Source: Branchiostoma floridae
Lineage: Eukaryota; Chordata; Leptocardii; Amphioxiformes; Branchiostomatidae
DNA length: 64,000 nucleotides
Direction: 5' to 3'
Assembly: GCF_000003815.2 (NCBI RefSeq)
Contig: NC_049991.1
Location: forward strand, 14,955,447-15,019,446
Below, piece by piece: positions 12,101-21,440 of this stretch. Position 1 is the stretch's first letter. Each line of letters starts with the position of its first letter. A model generated the notes under the pieces. That model worked only from the letters and a program-made list of their open reading frames with translations, had not been told where the DNA came from and ran no database searches. The position numbers and the translations under genes were made by a program.

Positions 12101-15100
12101 GAAATTCACCCCAAAGAAGAATTCAAAGTCGCGAAAACAAAATTGGGTCCTGTGGCACCCCTATTAAGAAATTTGTACAGATTTTCAATTTTTCATTTGA
12201 ATTTTCAGTCCCAAATTGTAAGAGGAGACAAATGTTTTTTTTTAAAACACCACAGATATTTTTTTTGACACTTGTGACATTGATTGAAATTTTCAGTAAC
12301 AAATTGTCACACATGAATTGCTTGCATTGAGATTGAAAACAGGACTCAGAGATTTAATCACCTTCAAGCCCTAAATGTGATAGATGAAGTGTGATGAGAC
12401 AGTTGAAGTGAACTTTAATGGCTGTCATGTCTGCAGGACCGTAATGCTTCTGATGCCAAGATGAGGAAGGATCTGGCAGGGGTGCACGACAGGAACCTGC
12501 AGCTGGAGTCAAAGGTCAGGGCCACAAGTCACCGTTTCATTGATTTTGTGATGCCACTTGAAGATTGTACCGGTAACTAAAATGTGATATTTGATATGAT
12601 ATGAAAAGAGTTGATGATCTAGTTGACGTATATGGTGGGTCTTGAGTGTTGAAGAAAAGTTCTAGTGGGAGGTAGTGGTGCGTACCGAAGCTCACATTCC
12701 GGTTCAGGTCCGGACTCGAGTCCAAAGATTCCGGTTCAGGTCCGGACTTATAAGTCCGTTTTTTTACGGTCGCTAAAGTTTCCCAATTAACGTTAGACAC
12801 AAGCATAAAGCGACTTGCTCTACTGCAGCTACCCATTTGCGTATCCGGCGCCCGCCGCTGGGCCGCATGCTATCAAAATATTACCAAAGACGACTGCATC
12901 ATTTTCAAAGGTGTAGAAACATCGATTTTTAATAAAAACTATCGGGAAATCACGGCAAAATTCGACATTTTCCGCTTGTTTTTTCCGCTTTCCAGAAAAC
13001 CGGTTTTTGACGTTCCGGTTTTAACCGGACTTGAACCGAAAGTTATAGCAAGTCCAAGTCCGGTTCGACGAACCGGTACGCACCACTAGTGGGAGGTAAA
13101 TTTCTTTCCAATCTTTTGAATCAATGTGTATGGGCCATTCTTGTAGTGATTCAGCAACAATCTTAAAGAGGATCAATATCTATTGAGTTGTGTCAATACT
13201 TCAGTCTGTGACACCTTTCACCATACATGTAGACTGAAACTTTTTATGCAGATCTTGGCATGAAGTAGACTCCCTTGCAGTCTTCGGGAAGGGCTGTTGA
13301 GGAAGGGAGTTTGCAGAAACTCGCTATCACGGCAAACTCCCTTTCTCAACAAACTCCCTTTCCTGGCACAATAGAACATAGCCAACGTTGAAAATCGCAG
13401 ACCAACGCGCCCCCCCCCCCCCCGTGTAGACTATTTGACATTCAGTAGTTTCTAGCGAGGACCAATCAGATAGCTGCTGGCAGGTCACTGACATTGGGCG
13501 ATAACTGCGAGCTTTTCGCACCCTTCCTTATCATGCAAATGCCGTGAACTCAAATCAAGCAGGCATTATTGTTCGTCATTTTGCACCGTGCGGGAGCTTT
13601 ACTTGCTCACAAACAACTCTACATATCAGTTTAAAAAGTTTACTTTGGTGATCAAAAGGTGATGGGACTGTAGCGAGTTTTCTTGCCATTAAACTTGTTG
13701 AAATGATGGCCTTACAGTTTATTTCCGTCTCTTTTATTACGCGCTTTTTTCATTAAATTGAATCGCAAGGCTTCGTGGCGTAGTTGACTGGTGATTGGAT
13801 TTCTAACTTTTGGACCAGAGTTCGAACCTGACGTGGTGCAATTTTTTTTACTTTTTTAAAAAGTTTTTTTCTTTGTTGAATATTTTACTATTTATCACTA
13901 TGCGGTCGTACTTTTGTAACTGAAGTGTTTCGCTTCTTGTCACTCCCCAAAAATGTTGTCACCCCAAAAAAGTTGTGACTTTTAGTACGTGTCACCCTAT
14001 GTTTCAGTGCTATTTCCTTGCATTCACAAAAATAAAAACAGTACGTAGTTCTACAACTTACAACTTGTACCTTGTAACAAGGTAAAGAGACGTATCTGAT
14101 GACCCGGTGTACAGCGGCTGTAGTAAGTTGTCAAATATATGCGTTATGCACTCAAGTCGTGTTGTTTGCTGATTATTCAGTCCGTCCTTCTATTCTATAT
14201 AACCAGCATTCAAAGGGACCAGCTCATAAAAATACATGCTGCAAACTAAAGGAAGCCCCACAAAGATGTCCTTTGTAATGTAGTGACGGTATTTAACAGC
14301 TAGTAATCGACGGACAATAGGTATGAAACATTCCTCCCTGACCCTCGCGTACCACCGGTCTGACGTTAATTGGTTACTCTGCATTTGAAAGAACCGGCTT
14401 CATGGGCGTTGACCTCGCTAGAAATCTACTTCATAACATTTAGAGCTAGGCCCCCCCCCCCCCAAAAAAAACAGCCCCTTCCCGAAGACTGCAAGGGAGT
14501 CTAGGCATGAAGTAGCTATTTGGAATAGACTAAAAGCTCAATGTAGAATATATGAAATTACATGATGGACATAAATGTGCTTTTGACAAAATATTTAACA
14601 TGTGGCTGGTGATGTTTACTATCTATATACAACTATGTTTTTGAAATCAACTAGATCTAATTAGACTGTGATTATAATAAAAAGATATACAACTACAACT
14701 TTGAGATTGGAACAACGAGAAATCACCGACTGTGGTTATTGGAAACCTTGATAGATGTCATTTGATTGACAGGTGGACGAGTTAGAGAGGCGGAACCGGG
14801 CCCAGCAGGACCAGGTGTTTGAGCTGAAGGAAACTGTCGCACATCTCAACGCACAGATCAAGGTTACAAACACACAGTCTGATGGTAAGGTTTGGTGCCA
14901 ACAGAATTCTGTAGAGGACGTAAAATAAGATACAGTCAAACTTGCAAGTTTCCGGGGATTAGATTTCGCATTAACGGGAAAATGGAGTGTTTGCGGTGGT
15001 TTTGAGTTCATGGTAGCACCATCCCGCGTTGCATTTACAATTCTGTACTGTAGTCACATACTACAAATCGCCAGTCAGAAACCACTTACTGTTTACTTGG

Positions 15101-18100
15101 CAAAGGTACTACAAAGGGACAGAATAGTCTCAGACTGGCAGATTTTCAAATACTATTAGGTAAATAGTTATGTAACCAGTCATCATGGTATATTTGTGAC
15201 TTCAAGAACAAGTGGTTACTATACCGTACTGTGTAAATCGTCAACTGAGTCAATCCTTTTATCTATTCTCACACATACAGAGAGACAACAGAGAGAACAG
15301 CAGAAGCACAAGGATGCCATGAAGGATGCAGAACACCTCAGGCAACAGGAGGTGGATCAAACATTACAGTACAGTTTTGTATACTAAGGTTACAGAATCT
15401 TCAGCAAATTGAAGTTGTTAGTTTCATAAATGAAGAAGGAGTAAGTCCCCAAACCCCAAATTTGATCCATATATGCATTACCTCTTTCATCTTACATTTT
15501 TGCCATAGTTATGGTTTTAGCTCTTACAACATGTAACTTCTCTTTGTAAAATGTTCCTGACATCCATGTATCTCCTCTTCCCCCTGCCAGGTGAGCAGAG
15601 TGCGGCTGGAGGCGGAGGAGACGGAGCGGGTTCTGAAGGAGCGCATACAGAAGATGGAGATGCACAGGATGGAACTGGAGGAGGTCAGAGTTATTGTCTC
15701 AACAGAGCCTAGAATCAGTGTTACTACTGTTAGGACAGCTAGTTTGGCCAATTTAAGACATTTAAAAAAAAGCACTAAACTGGCTGGAAGACATGAAGAA
15801 AAAAACGCAAAAGAAAAACGAACGCCTAAAAATGTCAATAAAACAGCTGGAGCCAAACCTCTTCTTGGAGAGTATGTTAGTACATATGTTGGTAGTATGG
15901 TGGCTAGTTTGTGGTAGCTTGGAGCCTTTGTACTTGAAGAATCATAGAAAATTGTCTTGCAGCCTAAGGCCAGAGCTGGTGCGGGTAAGTTTATATATAC
16001 AAATGTAGCCACTGCAAGTATGCTGAGAAAACTAATTTGGTGACTCTAAAGGCAAAACAATTTCCAGCTGATTGTCACCTGATTGTCTTCCTCTGTGTTG
16101 CACTTGTGTCATCAAGCAGCATTTTGGTTTGTGCTATAGGAAATCAGTCGTCACAAGTCTTCCCTGGTGTCGGAGAAGTCAAAGAATGAGGAACAGTTGC
16201 AACAGGCCAAGACCAGGATCAAACATGAACAGGTACTTCTGCAACTTTCAGCTTCACTCTTGCTGTAGCTGTAGAGAAATACAAGCCTCCTCTATACAAA
16301 ATTAGAGTGAGACCAATTGTACTGTATGGGGTCATATTGTGTTCAGATCCTGTCTTGTTACTTATCTTTTTCCCTTGCTGAAGGCACATTACACGTTACT
16401 TTCCTCACTCCATGCACTTGTAAAAAATGGGTACCTGACTTCGGTTGGGGAGGTAAATGGGAGTGGAAGGGGAGGTTTGAGCTCCACTTCCCAGTACATG
16501 CACATTTTTTTGTATAATGATCAGTGCAGATAGATCAGTTCTCAACGTAAAAAAAGCTTTCTCCTTCAAGATTCAAATGTGAACATTTCCACCTGTAGCA
16601 ACAGCGGGTTACCCAGCTGGAAGAGAGGCTGCGCATGGAACAGATGTCCAAGGAAGAGTTACAGGTATTGTCACAATTATTACAATTTTTACAAGAGTAC
16701 CCAAGGGACCTAGATAATCTGGTCATCTCAGACAAGCGGTCTTTTTAATGAAGAAGGAGAGTGACAAGCTGCAGAGCAAGACAGACAGTCAAGGATTTCA
16801 AAGTTCATCTCCTTAAATCATTGACATCCATGTTCAACTTGCAAATAGAATATATGTGTACATGAAATGTTATACCTACTGATTGAAGTAAAATTGAAAT
16901 GCTTCCCAAATTTAGGGGTTTTCGTCCCTATTTTATGTATTTGTTGAATGGTTGTGATCTGAAAGCATTCCTGTGATAGTAATGCATGATTTGTACAAAC
17001 TTTAGCCGCCTTGTTATGGAAAAAGCTTCCTTGGATCCTTGTCAATGGTTGGTTTTGTAAGTCTGCTTGAAAATTCTTTGATGTCAGAATTGTACGACAG
17101 CTTATGGTGATTGTGACTGCGCCATTAAATTGATATTTCTGTGTCCCCAGAACCACAGCGACCACCAGTCATCACAGATCACCGAGCTCCAGACCAAGCA
17201 CACGGGGGCTGTCATGGAGGTCGAGGGCCTCAAGAGGAAGATAGAGGAGATCAACCAGGTGGGCGTTTCATTTGTTTTGTATACTGTAAATGCATTTAAC
17301 TTTTTGCGGGATTTACTTTGAAATTCGCATTAGCAGGAAAATGGAGTGTTTGCGGTGGTTTTAAGTTTGCGGTACTGCCATAAACTGCAGTCTCATACTA
17401 TAATGGAAAATGTTCGCAGTGGTTTTTAAGTTTGCGGTGAAGTGTTCACCGCAAAAACCGCGAACTTGAAACTACCGGGTGCTGCGAACATTTTTGCATT
17501 AATATTACTGGTACATGGTACAGGCTGAGTAAAACCAGACTGTAATGTTTGATGCACTCATGTACAGGGATGGACCCCTACCCTTCTTGATAAGTGTGGT
17601 GGGTTCTTTAACGTGCTTGAAGTTTGGCTCTCCTCAAATGCAGGACCTCCAACTTTTTATCCCATCCAGTAGGACATTCCTAGTAGTATCCATATAGTAG
17701 TATTTGATTATACTGCTGCTGAGGTCCCTGACACAGGGGTAGGCAGCAGTCGGCTAGTCTTCACTTCCTGACCATTGAATTTATACTCAAATGTTGTGTT
17801 TTGACAGCACCTTTTAACAAAATAGTTTTCTGAAGCCCAAGGCGACTACATAAAACAACCCTTCAACTCCTGATGTGCTTTTCAGGAGCTTGCTGGGAAG
17901 AATGCGGAGAAGATGACAGCCGTGGAGAAGGTTCGACTGGAGCTGAATCAGCAGACGTCCAAACTGGAGGCTGAGAAACTTGCCAACAGCGAGCTGAACG
18001 AGAGGCTGGAGAAAGTAGAAAAACAACTCAGAGGTCAGACTTCTATTGATGTAGATGCAATGCAGGAAATTTTGTTTGACTGAGACCCAGGATTTCTGAT

Positions 18101-20078
18101 TTAAACATTCCTGTCATTGAGGTGTTACAGAACTAGGAGTGGGTACCAGTGCAGAAAATTCAGGTAGAGGTACGGTCCAGGTCCAGAGGATCAGACTTCC
18201 ATTGATTAAGATGCAGCGCAAGCAGTTTTGATAGTAAGACTGGCACTTAGTTGCTGTTGCCCCAGAATTTCTGATTTAAAAGGCTACACATTAACCAGTA
18301 TAATTCTCGTTATTGAGATGTTAAGGTTCATATTCTTAACAGGTGTTAATCCAAGGTTTGAGAAAGGGTGAGGTGTCTATCACAGGCCTTGGCTGGCAAA
18401 CCATGATTAATGGTTGGCACGTTGCAAAGGAAAATTTTGGTTTCATTGTAAATTTGTTAACTTTCATTGTTGAATCTGACATTTTAAACTCAAAAAATAT
18501 ATTTTCATGTCATCAAATCAACATTCTGTCTATCACAAGACTGAAGCAAATTTCCATCCTGGGTTGGAGGGAATGTCCTAGAGAAAACCCTGGCCCTGTA
18601 CATGTATCTTTGTGTCCTTGACAGTCAGGATGTTCAAGTACATCAATATAATTTGCAGCCTCAAAGGTCCTTGTTAACATCTCCAGACACATCCTTAATT
18701 CAACTCTTCCTCCGCATGATTTACGACACAGTTAACACAGGGCTGTACCCTAGTCATACTTCATAGCTCTGCCTGTCTCTTACTCTGCAATGATGAATGA
18801 ACTTGAACACACAATTGGCCAGAAGCCATCTCATGAGCAATGGGAGTAGAATACAAATTCACCTGTGGCCCATTTAGTTGAACGTGAAGGATATACTTGT
18901 TCATGGAGAATGGCTGGTTCCCCCTTGATCTTTAAAGGAAATCACTGGAGGAGTTTTATCTGTTAGATTGTTTAACTGTTAGTGCCATAAGATCATGTAG
19001 CTTGTATTGAAGACTTTGTTGTGTAAGAATTATGTTAAATTTATTAACAATACACATGTTGCCATGAATTACTATGATGTGATACACATGGCATTAATAA
19101 TAGGTACTTTTCTTGTACTTTTCTACTTGCTTCAGAGACTGACATAAGAAAATTTTGAACAAATCAGTGACCTAAAAAAAAAGAACTGCAATGTTTACTA
19201 TCCTCCTTTTATTACAAGGATGCTAATCTCCAAGCATATCCTAAGGTGCCATAAGATAGTATCAATGCTGGCCAAGGAGTATAGCCGGCCAAAGGGAGTC
19301 AAATGGCCACCTACGGTGGGTTTGATACTATATTACGCCACCGTGGATCTGCTTGGAGATTACAAGGATGCATCATAACAAATCATTGACTTGCCCTCAG
19401 ATAGGACGTTAAATGGAGGTCCCACACCTCAAGTACATTAAAGAAGACACCACACAAGACTAGGGGTCCTTCCCAGAGTGAGTGGATCAAACCTCACAGC
19501 CTGGTTTCTGGGTTGACATCTTGAAATGGTGATGTCACCTTTTACTTTTAGGATTTATGTCAATCCTTCAACAAATAAGATACAACTTCAACAAGTAAAA
19601 TTAACTACTGTAAATACAGAAACTTTTGTGGTGGTTTGATGTTTGCGGTTTTCACGGTGACAGCTTCACCACGAGCTTAAAACCACCGCAAACATTTTTC
19701 CATGGCGGTAAGAGACTACAGTGCATGGTGCTACCGCGAACTTAAAACCACCGTGAAAAGTCCTTTTTCCTGCTACTGCAAAATTAAATCCCCGCGAACT
19801 TGTATTTATAGTATTTATATGTAAATAAAAAATGCTGGTTTTAATTTTACCTCCTTTTGGTCCTACAATCCTCCCATCTCCCTTTCTCTCCAGACCAGAA
19901 CCACCGGCACCGTGAGGAGAGGCGCGACCTTGAGACGGAGGTGACATCCCTGAGGGAGCAGGTCCGGATGAAGGATGCTGAGATCAGCAGGATCAGGGAT
20001 GAGGAGGCGCAGAGAGCCAGGATGCTGCAGTCGGCCATCAATAACTATGTGGGCGGAGCTACCGGGGGAAGGAGCTGA
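6154..20078 (+). CDS. LRRC45: Leucine-rich repeat-containing protein 45 (centrosome linker)
   Basis: Eighteen coding exons join in frame to 672 residues (human 670): 6154-6293, 6613-6710, 6860-6921, 7323-7393, 8354-8532, 8954-9082, 9490-9602, 11362-11498, 11858-11993, 12437-12514, 14773-14884, 15281-15351, 15591-15683, 16140-16232, 16599-16664, 17151-17258, 17886-18033, 19894-20078. The N-terminus [20 protein letters not shown] matches the human start. Residues about 40-226 are leucine-rich repeats ([31 protein letters not shown]). Residues about 228-660 are heptad-rich coiled coil containing the family signatures [12 protein letters not shown] and [13 protein letters not shown]. In vertebrates LRRC45 sits at the proximal centriole ends and supports centrosome cohesion and early ciliogenesis; the role here is inferred. 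Introns carry many short transposons (8.2, 12.7, 13.3-14.5, 17.3, 19.2, 19.6 kb) but no exon is broken. Confidence 0.95.
8226..8269. repeat. 17-bp perfect hairpin in LRRC45 intron 4
   Basis: TTCATGTTCTGAAAGTG at 8226-8242 is the exact reverse complement of 8253-8269, with a 10-nt loop. Weaker pairing continues outward to about 8213-8281. It ends about 85 bp before LRRC45 exon 5. Confidence 0.8.
10411..10455. repeat. Stem-loop in LRRC45 intron 7
   Basis: CAGGTTTCTAACCAAAA pairs with TTTTGGTTAAAAACCTG across a short loop. It is probably a relic of a palindromic MITE. Confidence 0.6.
11219..11276. repeat. Inverted repeat upstream of LRRC45 exon 8
   Basis: GGGGCTTCTTGAACTTGCTG and the complementary arm CAGCAAGTGCAAGGAGCCCC flank an A-rich loop. 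The structure lies about 85 bp before exon 8. Confidence 0.6.
12673..13088. mobile_element. hAT-like MITE with 8-bp target duplication
   Basis: The termini TAGTGGTGCGTACCG and CGGTACGCACCACTA are inverted repeats. The 8-bp sequence GTGGGAGG flanks both sides exactly (12665-12672 and 13089-13096), as expected for hAT insertions. The subterminal regions repeat CCGGTTCAGGTCCGGACT in both orientations. The element is 416 bp, has no ORF, and lies in LRRC45 intron 10. Confidence 0.88.
13266..14503. mobile_element. Mutator-like non-autonomous element with 9-bp target duplication
   Basis: The left end TAGACTCCCTTGCAGTCTTC and its reverse complement at 14484-14503 belong to a terminal inverted repeat of at least 27 bp. 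The 9-bp sequence GGCATGAAG flanks both sides exactly (13257-13265 and 14504-14512). The element is 1238 bp. Short AACTCCCTTT repeats follow the left terminus, a tRNA-like segment sits at about 13768-13850, and no transposase is visible. It lies in LRRC45 intron 10, 170 bp after a hAT-like MITE. Confidence 0.88.
13768..13850 (+). repeat. tRNA-derived relic inside a Mutator-like element
   Basis: TGGCGTAGTTG resembles an A-box and GAGTTCGAACC a B-box, at tRNA spacing and followed by long T-runs. Stems are not conserved, so it is not a tRNA gene. Its layout resembles the relic at 205-285. Confidence 0.5.
14925..15055. mobile_element. Degraded TACTGTAAATGCA-family MITE
   Basis: It keeps family core words (ATTTCGCATTAACGGGAAAATGG, split by mismatches, and GTTTGCGGTGGTTTTGAGTT) and a remnant of the right end near 15043. 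It lies in LRRC45 intron 11. Confidence 0.5.
16375..16475 (+). repeat. tRNA-SINE tail fragment
   Basis: The stretch containing TTACACGTTACTTTCCTCACT and GTACCTGACTTCGGTTGGGG aligns by eye with the tail of the SINE at 56195-56392. The tRNA-like head is missing. It lies in LRRC45 intron 14. Confidence 0.55.
17282..17509. mobile_element. MITE of the TACTGTAAATGCA family
   Basis: It starts TACTGTAAATGCATTTAA and contains the family core (GCGGTGGTTTTAAGTT, CACCGCAAAAACCGCGAAC). The right end is degraded. It lies in LRRC45 intron 16. Confidence 0.7.
18035..18325. repeat. Diverged tandem duplication in LRRC45 intron 17
   Basis: Segments starting GGTCAGACTTCTATTGATG (near 18033) and GGATCAGACTTCCATTGATT (near 18187) share order and wording through ATTTCTGATTTAAA and CATTGAGGTGTTA / TATTGAGATGTTA. 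About 50 bp of unrelated TACC/GGTCC-rich sequence lies between them. Confidence 0.5.
19224..19362. mobile_element. Mutator-like MITE (TAATCTCCAAG family), copy 1
   Basis: The ends TAATCTCCAAGCATATCC and GGATCTGCTTGGAGATTA are inverted repeats, and the interior is also palindromic (ATAAGATAGTATCAA ... TTTGATACTATATTA). CAAGGATGC flanks both sides exactly (19215-19223 and 19363-19371), a 9-bp target duplication. The element is 139 bp and lies in LRRC45 intron 17. Confidence 0.9.
19606..19812. mobile_element. MITE of the TACTGTAAATGCA family
   Basis: It begins TACTGTAAATACAG and ends TGTATTTATAGTA. The interior carries the family hairpin CGGTTTTCACGGTGA ... CTTCACC and AACTTAAAACCACCG twice. 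It lies in LRRC45 intron 17 close to the last exon. Confidence 0.75.
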
Positions 20079-20101
20079 TACAAACCATGGAATCTCAGTG
20101 A

Positions 20102-20509
20102 GGCCACACCAACTTAATTTCTCGGTTCTCAAATTCTTTGTAAAAATAATGCTGGGTTGGAATATCATCATAACTGAATGAATGATTGGTTTATTTGCAA
20201 CAAATAAGCATACACATACATACCGTTACAACCTTACATTGCTAAATTAGGGTATGAGACGTAAACATTTTTTAAAAATTCATTCAACAATGTTTAACTA
20301 AAAGGTAAGGTGGTATTTCTGAATCTGGATGTTCTACATCTGAACTGTATAATTATGAAAATATAGTCTGAGCGGAAAGTCTGTACCTTAGTCGATACAG
20401 TTTCAGAAACTGACGTGAACAGATTGAAAAGCATGTTTTACTCCCAGCCTCCTGTTCTTATGATTTTACAAAACATTTCTTAGAAACAACAAGTTAAATT
20501 GGTGTGGCC
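20102..20509. mobile_element. Harbinger-like MITE in the LRRC45 3' UTR, interrupted by a LINE tail
   Basis: The end GGCCACACCAACTTAATTTC and the complementary AAGTTAAATTGGTGTGGCC match the termini of the cleaner copy at 31655-32015. The flanks are TGA (left) and TTA (right), close to the TWA duplication. The element begins 24 bp after the LRRC45 stop codon. A LINE 3'-end fragment (20174-20350) lies inside it. Confidence 0.75.
20174..20350 (-). mobile_element. LINE 3'-end fragment, same family as 62584-63063
   Basis: Words occur in the same order as in the copy at 62584 onward: TGAATGAATGATTGGTTTATT, CATTCAACAATG, AAGGTA-GGT-G-ATTT and GAATCTGGATG-TCT. Only untranslated tail sequence remains. 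It is nested in the Harbinger-like MITE of the LRRC45 3' UTR. Confidence 0.7.
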
Positions 20510-21440
20510 TTAAATTGTAAGACGTACAGAGCATTGCCATTATCTTAAAATGATCTTTTTCAGCAGGTAACAATATGTTAAAAACATACCTGACAGATAA
20601 GAATGAAATAGAATCAGCAATGTAGAGCAGTGATCTTACAGGATATTTTTTGCAGCCAAAAATGTCTTCTTACAAGAAGTGAATGCTGGGAATGAAGAGT
20701 ACTAATATCATCCTTTTACCAACAATATTTTTCTACAGTCTGAAACTTTTTTTACATCCTGAACATGGTTCTACTGTATGTGTGTCACTGTCAATTATAC
20801 TAAATTTTTATGTACTGTGTGTGCCATTGAGTCTTTCACACAATCACAGGTTACTTCACTTGAAAATTGCACTGTATTGCCATTCTGTACTAGCATTATT
20901 TTAGATCATGTAAAACTGTCTTCCAGTTAGTCCTTCGAAGTTCAAGGATAGCTGAAAAATCTAGAGGAATGAATTCTACTGTCCTCATATAAATGTTGTG
21001 TTTGAAACTCACATTTTACCTTAAGCAATTTTTTCCGTTTTAAACTCACATTGTACCTTTTCTGTAGCTTTATTCACAGAGACCCTGTACATACATTAGT
21101 TGTTCTAATAAATGTATTGAGCAATAAAACAGAAATGTCATATATTAAAGTGCTTTATACAATGTGTACTTGAAGGGTTTGGAATGATTTTTTTGAAAAA
21201 GTAAAAAAGACCGTGAAAAAAAGAGGATGCTGCCTTCATTATGAAATCTAAATATGGCTATGCTCGCATGGATGTCATTCATATAATTGAATGCATTACC
21301 CAAGCACAAAATGAAAGCTGGAGACCCTGTTTAGAATATGTATTAACGTTACATTCACCTGCATAATTTGCATAAAACTGATAACTCATCTAATCAATAC
21401 TTTGCTGTGTAACGACTGTGCGACTATGGTAAGAACTCTC

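Larger units (their letters stand above)
20079..21140 (+). other. LRRC45 3' UTR region
   Basis: AATAAA signals occur at 21107-21112 and 21123-21128, after which the transcript probably ends. Much of the UTR is transposon-derived (20102-20509). On the opposite strand TTTATT at 21068 could serve SGSH, so the convergent 3' ends may overlap. Confidence 0.5.

Noticed and set aside
16753-16798. Extra LRRC45 exon ([13 protein letters not shown])
   Set aside because: The reading is coiled-coil-like, but no acceptable donor follows, and exons 15 and 16 already join in frame and align with human without a gap. It may be a decayed duplicate exon.
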